Of a DNA stretch of 64,000 nucleotides, positions 8,816 through 16,319 are shown in pieces (within the stretch, counting starts at the first letter, position 1; each line of letters opens with the position of its first letter). The translations under genes and the position numbers were made by a program. The notes beneath the pieces were generated by a model. It was given only the letters and a program-made list of their open reading frames with translations, was not told where the DNA came from and made no database searches. Source of the stretch: an uncultured Oscillibacter sp. (GTDB taxonomy: Bacteria > Bacillota > Clostridia > Oscillospirales > Oscillospiraceae). The stretch covers positions 1 to 64,000 of the forward strand of contig CAJUQM010000007.1 in NCBI GenBank assembly GCA_910588005.1, in the 5' to 3' direction.

Positions 8816-9276
8816 GCGTCTTCTCCGTTCATAACTGTTAAAATTCTGTGAATCCAGCAGGTCCTAGAATTTTGGGAATCCGGGGAGGGGGAATTGTTTG
8901 AACGGCGGTCCCGCCGCCAGGCCTCCGCCTCTTCCCCGTCCCGGTCATCCAGGGCGTGGAGTCCGCTCCGGGCCTCCATGTGGTGGGTCAGCTCGTGGGA
9001 GAGGGTGGTCCAAAGCTCCTGGCGCCAGACCGTCCCGTCCCAGTCTTCCTGTTCCGCCAGGGCGGCAAAGGACCCGTAGTACAGATTGATGTAGCGGCCC
9101 AGAAGGCCGTCGCAGTACTCCCCCAGAATATACATCTCACCCGGCGGAAAGTCCGGGTCCGGCACGGTGTCCTCCAGCAGGCTGACACCGCCGTTGAGTC
9201 CGTCGAACAGGGCCTGAGGGAAGCGGTCTGCCAGAGCGTCCAGCAGCTCTCCCGTCTGGCAAAAGCTCAAGACCAT
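8812..9276 (-). CDS. Small HExxH zincin-like metallopeptidase-family protein
   Basis: A 154-residue soluble protein with LSHELTHHMEARSG at about residue 93, the HExxH zinc-binding and catalytic motif of zincins, followed by an acidic LDDRDGEE stretch. It resembles the minimal metallopeptidase family (PF06262-like, HExxHH then acidic residues); substrates of that family are unknown. The start overlaps the upstream HAD gene by 10 bases, implying translational coupling. The last ~35 residues (RRDRRSNNSPSPDSQNSRTCWIH) look low-complexity and basic, and run into the efflux promoter, so a late frameshift or read-on past the ancestral end is possible. Confidence 0.7.
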   Translation of the reverse strand: MVLSFCQTGELLDALADRFPQALFDGLNGGVSLLEDTVPDPDFPPGEMYILGEYCDGLLGRYINLYYGSFAALAEQEDWDGTVWRQELWTTLSHELTHHMEARSGLHALDDRDGEEAEAWRRDRRSNNSPSPDSQNSRTCWIHRILTVMNGEDA

Positions 9277-9929
9277 GAGGGACGCCGCAGCAGAGAACTC
9301 AATTCCTCCACCGTGTCCGCCAAAAAGTCGGCTCCGGCCTCCACAAGGGACTCCCGGGAGCGAAAGCCCCAGGTGACGCCGCAGGCCTTCAGCCCCGCGT
9401 TATGGCCCGTTTGAATGTCCACGCTGCTGTCTCCCACGAACAGGGTTTTCGCGGGGTCCGCGGCCAGCTCCGCCAAAACGGCCCGCACCCCGGTGGGGTC
9501 CGGCTTTACCGGAACTCCCGGCAGCTTGCCCCGCACCAGCTGAAAGACACCGGGGAAGAAATGCTCCACGATCTCCCGGCTGAAATCGTCGGCCTTATTG
9601 GAATACACCGCCATTTGGACGCCGGCGGCCCTCAGATGCTCCAGCAGCTCCGGAATTCCGGCGTAAGGAGCGGTTTTGTCCAGGTCGTGGGCGCCGTAGT
9701 AATTGGTGAATTGGGACAGGGCGCTGGCGATCAGCAGCGGACTGCGGCAGGTCTCCGGAGTGAATTGGGAGACCAGATTGGAAATTCCGTGCCCGACCAT
9801 GCGCTTGTATTTCTCTACGGGGTGTTCTGGCCAGCCATGCTGGCGGCAGACCCAGTTTCCGGCGGCGGCCAGATCGTCAATGGTGTCCAGAATGGTTCCA
9901 TCCAGGTCAAAAATCACGGTTTGAGCCAT
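9267..9929 (-). CDS. HAD-superfamily phosphatase, phosphoglycolate-phosphatase-like
   Basis: A 220-residue haloacid dehalogenase hydrolase: motif I FDLDGTILD (nucleophile Asp8, acid Asp10), a helical cap, motif II VYSNK, motif III Lys in KPDP, and motif IV LFVGDSSVDIQTG. This is the Gph/PpaX-type layout and length; phosphoglycolate or another small phosphate ester is likely, but the substrate cannot be fixed. The ATG at 9929 with GAGG 6 bases upstream is preferred to an in-frame GTG at 9941. It has its own promoter (9962-9990) and overlaps the downstream HExxH gene by 10 bases. Confidence 0.82.
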   Translation of the reverse strand: MAQTVIFDLDGTILDTIDDLAAAGNWVCRQHGWPEHPVEKYKRMVGHGISNLVSQFTPETCRSPLLIASALSQFTNYYGAHDLDKTAPYAGIPELLEHLRAAGVQMAVYSNKADDFSREIVEHFFPGVFQLVRGKLPGVPVKPDPTGVRAVLAELAADPAKTLFVGDSSVDIQTGHNAGLKACGVTWGFRSRESLVEAGADFLADTVEELSSLLRRPSWS

Positions 9930-9961
9930 AAGGAGCCTCACTTTTCATACGTAGTTCTTCT

Positions 9962-9990
9962 ATTCTACCAACAGATTTGCGGCATCACAA
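9962..9990 (-). promoter_or_regulatory. Promoter of the HAD/HExxH pair
   Basis: On the minus strand TTGTGA (9990-9985), 17 bp, TAGAAT (9967-9962), about 30 bases before the HAD start codon. Confidence 0.55.
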
Positions 9991-10003
9991 TTGGCAAGAA
10001 GCC

Positions 10004-10032
10004 AAAAGGCGCGGCGAAAGCCGCGCCTTTTT
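10004..10032. terminator. Terminator downstream of the histidine operon
   Basis: AAAAGGCGCGGC (10004-10015), GAAA loop, GCCGCGCCTTTT (10020-10031), a perfect 12-bp stem flanked by A/T runs that work in both directions. It is the first clear terminator reached by transcripts leaving the his operon on the minus strand. The 190 bases between it and the last his gene hold a 14-bp palindrome GGGAAATATTTCCC (10082-10095) and no convincing gene. Confidence 0.85.
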
Positions 10033-10220
10033 CATACATTTCTGCCTAGAGACCGCCGAAAAACGGGGGGATGATCCAGGGGGGAAATATTTCCCTGCCG
10101 GGCAAAAGGAGATGACATTATATGGAAAATGGGGCATTGGGGACAGGACCTTGAGAAATTTAAAACGAATTTGGGCGTTGGCCTGTATCCCGCGGAGAAA
10201 AAGCGGCGGCATTCCCTCTG

Positions 10221-11042
10221 TCAGAGGGGGCGCTCCACGTCTCCCGCGGCGGTCAGCAGCACGGAGCTGCCGTATCCCGCCGCCCGGGCCAGCTCCGCCG
10301 CCCCCTCATAGAAAAAGACGACAGCGTCCGCGCTGTGGGCGTCGGCGGTGAGAATGATCCGGCCGCCCATGCGCCGCCACTCCCGCAGCAAAAACAGCGC
10401 CGGATAGGGCGTTTTCCGATAGCCCCGGGATACGGCGCCGGTATTGATCTCCAATAGAGTGGCCCAAGGGTCTGCGGCGTGGAGGGCCTCCAGGGCGGCG
10501 GCGCGGTACCGGGGAGAGTCCTCGTCAAAAAAACGGTTTCCGGCGTTGAACTTTGTCACCAGATCCAGATGTCCCAGAATTGTGGGCCTCCGGGCAGCCA
10601 TAGACGCCACAGCGGCGTAGTATTGTTCCGCCAGGGCGGTAAAATTTCCGCCGGACAGCGTCCGGCATGCCTCTGTCAGGCGGTCCGCGTCATAATCTAT
10701 GCAGAAGCCGTGCCCCCGGTCCGCGTCCCACAGATTGTGGACGGAGCCGATCCAGTAGTCAAATCCCTCCGGGTCTCCGGCGGAGCAGCTGTCCCACTCG
10801 ATCCCCAGCAGTACGTCCATCTGTCCTGCGTAGGCCTTCCGCAGCCGCAGCACCTCCGTCCGGTAGGACGTCAGGTCGGCGGGCAGGACGCAGCCCCGGT
10901 CCCAGGGGAGTTCCGTATGGCTGTGGCCCGAGGCTCCAAATGCCGCCGCTCCGGCGGCGAAGGCCGCGGCGGCCATCTCCTCCAGGGTGTTCTTTCCGTC
11001 GCAGAGAAGGGAGTGGGTGTGGACAGAGCAGAAGTCCCTCAT
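10221..11042 (-). CDS. Histidinol-phosphatase, PHP family
   Basis: Removes phosphate from L-histidinol phosphate, the penultimate step of histidine synthesis. The 273-residue protein has the PHP metal-binding signatures in order: SVHTHSLLCDGKN at residue 6, GASGHSHTELP near 38, IEWDS near 83, SVHNLWD, GHLDLV near 160 and TADAHSAD near 238. This is the HisJ/HisK type, filling the gap left by a monofunctional HisB. The ATG at 11042 overlaps the hisIE stop as ATGA, so the longer upstream frame is rejected. It is the last gene of the operon. Confidence 0.9.
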   Translation of the reverse strand: MRDFCSVHTHSLLCDGKNTLEEMAAAAFAAGAAAFGASGHSHTELPWDRGCVLPADLTSYRTEVLRLRKAYAGQMDVLLGIEWDSCSAGDPEGFDYWIGSVHNLWDADRGHGFCIDYDADRLTEACRTLSGGNFTALAEQYYAAVASMAARRPTILGHLDLVTKFNAGNRFFDEDSPRYRAAALEALHAADPWATLLEINTGAVSRGYRKTPYPALFLLREWRRMGGRIILTADAHSADAVVFFYEGAAELARAAGYGSSVLLTAAGDVERPL

Positions 11043-11683
11043 TGCATCCGCTCCTGCTTTACCTTGTGGTCCACCACGTGGCGCTTTTCCAGCTCCCGGG
11101 TGACATCCTCCACGGTGATGCCCATCTGCACCATCAGCACCATGACGTGGTAGCACAGGTCGGCAATTTCATAGACGGTCTCCTCCCGGTCCTCCTTGCG
11201 GCCGCCGATGATGACCTCCGTGCACTCCTCGCCCACTTTTTTCAAAATCTTGTCCAGGCCCTTTTCGAAAAGATAGGTGGTGTAGCTGCCCTCCTTAGGG
11301 GTGTGCCTGCGGCCCTCAATCAGACGGTAGAGTCCCTCATAGCTGAATTGCTTCAATTCCTCGGAGAGGTAGATTTCATTGAAAAAGCAGCTCTCCGCGC
11401 CAGTGTGGCAGGCGGGACCGGCCTTTACCACCTCTACCACCAGTGCGTCTCCGTCACAGTCTGCGGTGATGGAGACCACCCGCTGGATATTGCCGGAGGT
11501 CTCGCCCTTACGCCAAAGCTCCCGGCGGCTGCGGCTCCAAAAACAGGTGCGCCGCTCGTCGATGGTGACGGCAAGGCTTTCCCGGTTCATATACGCCAGG
11601 GTCAAAACCTCCTTTGTGTAGTGATCCTGCACCACGGCGGGAATCAGCCCCTGGCTGTCAAATTTCAGTTCTTTTAATTCCAT
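11039..11683 (-). CDS. hisIE: Bifunctional phosphoribosyl-AMP cyclohydrolase / phosphoribosyl-ATP pyrophosphatase (HisIE)
   Basis: Catalyses steps 2 and 3 of histidine synthesis. The 214-residue fusion carries HisI at residues ~1-110 (VLTLAYMNRESL, CFWSRSRRELWRKG, DCDGDALVVEV and the zinc-binding ACHTGAESCFF) and HisE at ~120-205 (EGSYTTYLFEKGLDKILKKVGEECTE, KEDREETVYEIADLCYHVMVLM). It is the common fused form. The ATG at 11683 matches the HisI N-terminus; the in-frame extension upstream has no family similarity. It lies 55 bases after hisF and overlaps the PHP phosphatase by 4. Confidence 0.95.
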   Translation of the reverse strand: MELKELKFDSQGLIPAVVQDHYTKEVLTLAYMNRESLAVTIDERRTCFWSRSRRELWRKGETSGNIQRVVSITADCDGDALVVEVVKAGPACHTGAESCFFNEIYLSEELKQFSYEGLYRLIEGRRHTPKEGSYTTYLFEKGLDKILKKVGEECTEVIIGGRKEDREETVYEIADLCYHVMVLMVQMGITVEDVTRELEKRHVVDHKVKQERMQ

Positions 11684-11738
11684 AGAAAAGCATACTCCTT
11701 TTATATCCCTGTTCCGTGCCTGCGGCGGGGCCTCCCGC

Positions 11739-12494
11739 TTACACACGCATGGGAATCCCCCTGCCGCTTAAAAACATTTTTAAGGCGGGGATCTCCACCT
11801 GCCGGGAGTGAAAAATGGACGCCGCCAGCCCCGCGTCCACGCCGGGATGGGCGAACAGCTCCGCAAAGTGCTCCATATTTCCGGCCCCGCCGCTGGCGAT
11901 GACCGGCACATTCACCCGGCCGGCCAGCTCATCCAGCATCTCCAGGTCAAAGCCCTGCCGCACTCCGTCGGTGTCAATGGAGTTCAGCACGATCTCCCCG
12001 GCGCCGCCGGCCACGCCGCTGACGGCCCATTCCATGGCGTCGAGGCCCGTGTCCTCCCGGCCGCCCTTGGCAAAAAGGCGGAAACGTCCGTCCACCCGCT
12101 TGACATCCATGCTGAGAACCACGCACTGGTCGCCGTACCGCTTGGCCGCGGCGGCGATGAGTCCGGGGTCCGCAATGGCCCCGGAGTTGACGCTGACCTT
12201 GTCCGCGCCGCATTTGAGCACCCGGTCAAAGTCCTCCAGCGTCCGGATCCCGCCGCCCACAGTCAGAGGAATGAAAATCTCCGACGCCACACGGCGCAGG
12301 ATGTCTGTAAAGAGACGGCGTCCCTCGGCGGAGGCGGTGATGTCGTAAAATACCAGCTCGTCCGCGCCGGAGGCGTTGTAAAACCGGGCCATCTCCACCG
12401 GGTCCGCCATGTCGCGCAGCCCCTGGAAATTGGTGCCCTTTACCACCCGTCCGTCCTTCACGTCCAGGCAGGGGATAATGCGCCGCGCTAACAC
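11739..12494 (-). CDS. hisF: Imidazole glycerol phosphate synthase, cyclase subunit
   Basis: With HisH, converts PRFAR plus ammonia to imidazole glycerol phosphate and AICAR. The 251-residue (beta/alpha)8 barrel has catalytic Asp11 in IIPCLDVKDGRVVKG, the second catalytic Asp in VVLSMDVKR near residue 129, and phosphate-binding VGGGIRT and ASGGAGN. It uses a GTG start with GAGGAGGT 6 bases upstream and overlaps the hisA end by 7 bases. HisH is encoded in the same operon, three genes upstream. Confidence 0.96.
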   Translation of the reverse strand: MLARRIIPCLDVKDGRVVKGTNFQGLRDMADPVEMARFYNASGADELVFYDITASAEGRRLFTDILRRVASEIFIPLTVGGGIRTLEDFDRVLKCGADKVSVNSGAIADPGLIAAAAKRYGDQCVVLSMDVKRVDGRFRLFAKGGREDTGLDAMEWAVSGVAGGAGEIVLNSIDTDGVRQGFDLEMLDELAGRVNVPVIASGGAGNMEHFAELFAHPGVDAGLAASIFHSRQVEIPALKMFLSGRGIPMRV

Positions 12495-13207
12495 AAACCC
12501 ACCTCCTCAATGACGGTTTTCAGGTCCAGCCGCCCGGTATAGAGCGCTTTGCCCAAAATGGCGGCCTGAGTGCCGATCGATTGCAGCTCCCTCAGCTCCA
12601 GGATGCTGCCGACCCCGCCGGAGGCGGTGATCCGCAGCCCCTGAATTTTTGCCAGCTCCCGGTACAGCTCCAGATTGGTTCCCTGCTCGGCGCCGTCCCG
12701 GCTGATGTCGGTGTAGATCACCGTGCCGACTCCGGCGGCGTAGAGGCGGCGGCAAAAGTCCACACCTTTTTCCGAGGACAGCTCTCTCCAGCCGCTGACG
12801 GCCACAAAGCCGTCCCGTGCATCCACGCCCACGGCGATTTGTCCGCCGTATTTTTGGGCCATCCGGGCGGTAAAATCAAAATCTTTGACGGCCACGGTGC
12901 CCAAGATGCACCGGTCCACGCCCAAGTCCAGATATTGTTTAATGCGGTCCTCGGTGCGGATGCCGCCGCCCACCTCCATGTAGAGGCCGCCCTGCCGGGC
13001 AATGGCGGCGATGGAGTCAAAATTGGCCAAGGTGCCGTCTTTCGCCCCGTCCAGGTCCACCACGTGGAGATATTTTGCCCCGGCGGCGGCAAATTCCCCG
13101 GCCACGGCGCAGGGGTCCTGGCCATAGACGGTCATTCTGTCATAGTCTCCCTGGTAGAGGCGGACGACCTGCCCGCCCCGCAGGTCAATGGCGGGAAAAA
13201 TCTGCAT
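12488..13207 (-). CDS. hisA: ProFAR isomerase (phosphoribosylformimino-AICAR-P isomerase)
   Basis: Amadori isomerisation of ProFAR to PRFAR, step 4 of histidine synthesis. The 239-residue barrel has catalytic Asp8 in PAIDLRGGQVVRLYQGDY, EVGGGIR in the middle, and Asp in IYTDISRDG near residue 170. It follows the PNPOx-like gene by 15 bases, so it appears to be co-transcribed with it. Confidence 0.96.
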   Translation of the reverse strand: MQIFPAIDLRGGQVVRLYQGDYDRMTVYGQDPCAVAGEFAAAGAKYLHVVDLDGAKDGTLANFDSIAAIARQGGLYMEVGGGIRTEDRIKQYLDLGVDRCILGTVAVKDFDFTARMAQKYGGQIAVGVDARDGFVAVSGWRELSSEKGVDFCRRLYAAGVGTVIYTDISRDGAEQGTNLELYRELAKIQGLRITASGGVGSILELRELQSIGTQAAILGKALYTGRLDLKTVIEEVGLC

Positions 13208-13222
13208 GGCGACGCGCCTCCC

Positions 13223-13705
13223 TCACGGATGAATTTTGCAGGTCAGCTCCTCCGCCTCCAGGCGGATGACCTGGGTGTTCTCCAGCATGGCCGCGGGAAA
13301 GTCCCGCAGCCCCTCCTCTCCGGAGACATGGGCCATAATGGCCGCAAGGCCCGCCCGCTTTTCCTCCGCCGTCTCTAAAAGCCGGACCGGGCCGCCGCCC
13401 ATGACGCATTGAAACCGGGCGGTATATTCGCAGGCGTTCTCATCCGGAATTGCCTCATGGCCGGTATCCATCTCAAAGGACGCCCAGCCGATCTCCCGGA
13501 TGAGGCTGATCTTCCGGCCCTCTTTGGCGCTGTGGAAGTAAAAGGTGTACCGTCCCTCCCGCTCCGCAAAGCCGAAGTCCAGCGGCACAATATACGCCCG
13601 CCCATGATCACACAGCCCCAGACGGCAGCAGTCGCAGGCGGCGATCACCGCCCGGATTTCCCCCGGGTCCCTCACCTGGCGGTCTTTTCTTCTCATGGGT
13701 CTCAT
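13223..13705 (-). CDS. Pyridoxamine-5'-phosphate-oxidase-like flavin-binding protein (NimA type)
   Basis: A 160-residue split-barrel protein of the NimA/PNPOx-like group: MRRKDRQV near the start, CDCCRLGLCDHGRAYIVPLDFGFA, then YTFYFHSAKEGRKISLI (typical cofactor-binding HSA..G.K) and a C-terminal IEAEELTCKIHP-like strand. Members bind FMN, haem or F420; some reduce nitroimidazoles, many are uncharacterised. It is not a histidine enzyme although it lies between hisH and hisA. The ATG at 13705 overlaps the stop of the small membrane gene as ATGA; 13723 is an alternative. Confidence 0.75.
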   Translation of the reverse strand: MRPMRRKDRQVRDPGEIRAVIAACDCCRLGLCDHGRAYIVPLDFGFAEREGRYTFYFHSAKEGRKISLIREIGWASFEMDTGHEAIPDENACEYTARFQCVMGGGPVRLLETAEEKRAGLAAIMAHVSGEEGLRDFPAAMLENTQVIRLEAEELTCKIHP

Positions 13706-13917
13706 AGCTGAAAACATCTCCATACTCTCTCCCTCTCATTCCACCAATCCCGGGGGGCGCCGCGGCGAATCACAATCACAAGGCCGGTGATGCCGCAGAG
13801 CATGGACAGCACGGGCCAGAGATAGTCCCCCGCAGCGGGCAGCCAGATGCCGCCCATAACGGTGTATAGCAGCAGGCCGAAGAACATCCAGGCAAAGCCG
13901 GTCAGTTGTTTTTTCAC
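13702..13917 (-). CDS. Small two-span membrane protein inside the his operon
   Basis: A 71-residue protein with two hydrophobic segments (FAWMFFGLLLYTVMGGIW, residues ~8-25, and LWPVLSMLCGITGLVIVI, ~32-50) and a basic, Trp-rich tail. It uses a GTG start at 13917 with AGGAGG just upstream, begins 10 bases after hisH, and its stop overlaps the PNPOx-like start, so it is well placed to be translated. I recognise no family. Function unknown. Confidence 0.65.
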   Translation of the reverse strand: MKKQLTGFAWMFFGLLLYTVMGGIWLPAAGDYLWPVLSMLCGITGLVIVIRRGAPRDWWNERERVWRCFQL

Positions 13918-13927
13918 TCTGCCCTCC

Positions 13928-14539
13928 TCAAAGCTCCGCAAAGGCCCGCAGCAGACGAAGTCCTGCGTCTCCGGATTTCTCCGGGTGGAACTGGGTGCCC
14001 CAGACGTTTCCGCTGCGCACCGCGCCGGTAACGGACACGTTTCCGTATCGGGACGTGCCCAGTGTGGAAACATCGCAGTCCTTGGCGTAGAAGCTGTGGA
14101 CGTAGTAGACGTACTCCCCATCCCGGAAGTACTTAAAAAGCGGGTCATTCCGCACAACGTCCAAACTGTTCCAGCCCATGTGTGGGACCTTCAAAGACCT
14201 GTCCGCCAGGTCCTCCCGCAGGCTCACCACCTGTCCGGGGACCAGTCCTAAACCGGGATGTTCGCCGTACTCAAAGCTCTTGTCGAAGAGCAGCTGCATC
14301 CCCAGGCAGATGCCGAGCAGCGGTTTGCGCGCGGCCTCCGCTTGAATGACCGGCGGCAGTCCGGCCTCTGCCAACTTTTTCGCGGCGTCGCCAAAGGCCC
14401 CTACACCGGGGAGGATGATGCGGCCGGCAGCCCGCAGCCGCCCCGGATCCCTTGTCACCTCCGCCTCCACGCCCAGCGTCCGCAGGCTGGAGGACAGGGA
14501 GAACAGATTCCCCACGCCGTAATCCACAATCGCGATCAT
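13928..14539 (-). CDS. hisH: Imidazole glycerol phosphate synthase, glutamine amidotransferase subunit
   Basis: Hydrolyses glutamine and channels ammonia to HisF. The 203-residue class I amidotransferase has nucleophile Cys in LLGICLGMQLLF near residue 79 and the His-Glu pair in QFHPEKSG near 182. It starts directly after the hisB stop (TAA then ATG) and is followed 10 bases later by a small membrane gene. Confidence 0.95.
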   Translation of the reverse strand: MIAIVDYGVGNLFSLSSSLRTLGVEAEVTRDPGRLRAAGRIILPGVGAFGDAAKKLAEAGLPPVIQAEAARKPLLGICLGMQLLFDKSFEYGEHPGLGLVPGQVVSLREDLADRSLKVPHMGWNSLDVVRNDPLFKYFRDGEYVYYVHSFYAKDCDVSTLGTSRYGNVSVTGAVRSGNVWGTQFHPEKSGDAGLRLLRAFAEL

Positions 14540-15127
14540 TTACAGCACACCTTTCGTGCTGGGAATCTCGTCCCGGTGTTTTTCATCCAGGGCCGCCGCT
14601 TCTTTCAGGGTCCGGCCCATGCCCTTGAAAACAGCCTCTAAAATATGGTGGGTGTTTTCCCCCGCCAATTTCCGGATATGGACAGAGCCTGGACAGTTCC
14701 GCACGAAAGCCAGCCAGAATTCCTGGGCCAGCTCCGTGTCAAAATTCCCCACTTTTGAACTGGGCAGGTCCACCGCCCAGCCCAGACAGGCCCGTCCGCT
14801 GAGGTCGGCGGCGCACAGCACCAGCGTCTCGTCCATGGGCAGCAGGCACTGCCCGTACCGGACGATTCCCCGCTTGTCCCCCAGCGCCTTTGTAAAGGCC
14901 AGCCCCAGGCAGATGCCGGCGTCCTCCACAGAGTGGTGGCAATCCACATGAGTGTCTCCTTGGCAGGAGAGCGTGAGGTCAAAGTCGCCGTGGCAGGCGA
15001 ACAGCTCCAGCATGTGATCCAAAAACCCCACGCCGGTGGCAAGAGAGGCCTTTCCTGTGCCGTCCAGGCTCAGCGCCAGCTGAATTTGGGTCTCGCGGGT
15101 GTCCCGTTTGAGATCGGCAGTCCGCAT
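14540..15127 (-). CDS. hisB: Imidazoleglycerol-phosphate dehydratase
   Basis: Dehydrates imidazole glycerol phosphate to imidazole acetol phosphate. The 195-residue monofunctional enzyme (no phosphatase domain) has the manganese-binding motifs GFLDHMLELFACHG and DCHHSVEDAGICLG and the repeat-related second half. AAGGAGG sits 7 bases before the ATG at 15127; an in-frame ATG at 15133, overlapping the hisC stop, is the alternative. The missing phosphatase is supplied by the PHP gene at the operon end. Confidence 0.95.
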   Translation of the reverse strand: MRTADLKRDTRETQIQLALSLDGTGKASLATGVGFLDHMLELFACHGDFDLTLSCQGDTHVDCHHSVEDAGICLGLAFTKALGDKRGIVRYGQCLLPMDETLVLCAADLSGRACLGWAVDLPSSKVGNFDTELAQEFWLAFVRNCPGSVHIRKLAGENTHHILEAVFKGMGRTLKEAAALDEKHRDEIPSTKGVL

Positions 15128-15129
15128 AG

Positions 15130-16197
15130 TCATACCTCCTTTAGTATCGCCTCAATTTGGGCCGTCAGAATTCGCAGCTGCTCCATGGAACCCACGGTGA
15201 TGCGGACGAAGTCCTCAATCCGTCCGGAACCGGCCCACCAGCGCACCAGAACGCCCCGCTCCTTCAACCCCCGGTATAGGGAGCCGCCGGAGAGGCGGCC
15301 GCTCTTGGCGAAGACAAAATTAGCGGAGGAGGGTAAAACAGTGAAGCCCAGCCCCTCCAGCGCCGCCGTCAGCCAGGCCCGGTTTTCCTGAATGGTCCTG
15401 CGGCAGCTTTGAAAATAGGCCTCGTCCTCCATGGCGGCGGCTCCCGCCAGAATGGAGAGGCGGTTGACGTTATAGGGGTTGAAGCTGTACTTCACCCGGT
15501 TCAGACCGTCCATCAGCGCCGGGCCTCCCAGGGCGAAGCCCAGCCTTCCGCCGGCCAGGGAGCGGCTTTTGGACATGGTTTGGGTCACCAGCAGATTGCC
15601 GTATTCTTGAACCAGGGGGACGCAGCTCTCTCCGCCAAAGTCCACATAGGCCTCGTCTACAATGACTACCCGGCTCGGATCGGCCTCCAGCAGCCGCCGG
15701 ATCTCCTCCCGGGGGACGGCCATCCCGGTGGGGGCGTTGGGATTGGCGATTACGATGACGCCGGGAAAACCCATGTAATCCTCCGTGCAGAGAGAGAAAT
15801 CCTCCCGCAGGGGGATCACCCTGGCCTCCAGGCCGAACAGGGCGGCCTGGGAGCGGTAGAAGCTATAGGTGATATCGGCATAGGCCACGGGAATCCCGGC
15901 GCCGCAGAAGGCCCGGAAAGCAAAGGCCAGAATCTCGTCGGACCCGTTGCCGGACACCACGTTTTCCCTGGCGAGTCCGTACCGCCGGGCGATGGCCTCC
16001 TCCAGCTGGGCGCAGGTGGGATCGGAGTACAGGTTCAGGCGGGAGATCTCCGCCCGGGAGAGGGCCTCCAGTACCCTAGGGGAGGGAGGGAAGGGACTTT
16101 CGTTGGTATTCAGCTTGATATACTGCTGGTCCTGGGGCTGCTCGCCTGGGGTATAGGGGGCCAGGCGGGCGGCCTCGGGGGAGAGGAAGCCGTTCAT
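15130..16197 (-). CDS. hisC: Histidinol-phosphate aminotransferase
   Basis: A PLP-dependent class I/II aminotransferase that turns imidazole acetol phosphate and glutamate into histidinol phosphate. The 355-residue protein shows NTNESPFPPSP at the N-terminus, NPNAPTG near residue 151, IVDEAYVDF near 180 and the PLP lysine in MSKSRSLAGGRLGF near 210. A 122-base non-coding gap separates it from hisD; I see no promoter or terminator there. Confidence 0.94.
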   Translation of the reverse strand: MNGFLSPEAARLAPYTPGEQPQDQQYIKLNTNESPFPPSPRVLEALSRAEISRLNLYSDPTCAQLEEAIARRYGLARENVVSGNGSDEILAFAFRAFCGAGIPVAYADITYSFYRSQAALFGLEARVIPLREDFSLCTEDYMGFPGVIVIANPNAPTGMAVPREEIRRLLEADPSRVVIVDEAYVDFGGESCVPLVQEYGNLLVTQTMSKSRSLAGGRLGFALGGPALMDGLNRVKYSFNPYNVNRLSILAGAAAMEDEAYFQSCRRTIQENRAWLTAALEGLGFTVLPSSANFVFAKSGRLSGGSLYRGLKERGVLVRWWAGSGRIEDFVRITVGSMEQLRILTAQIEAILKEV

Positions 16198-16319
16198 GTT
16201 AAAACACCTCTTTACAGTGGGAAATTTGCGCCTTTGTTTTCCGCAGGCGTGGAAAAAAGGGGGGCTGGGGGACCGGCCGCTGCCGCGGGTGTGCCCCGTC
16301 CGCCGGTCAAAGCCGGAAC

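Noticed and set aside
10114..10220. Plus-strand frame starting near 10111 with AAGGAG upstream
   Set aside because: It runs on into the antisense of the histidinol phosphatase, has no protein family, and the his terminator explains the surroundings.
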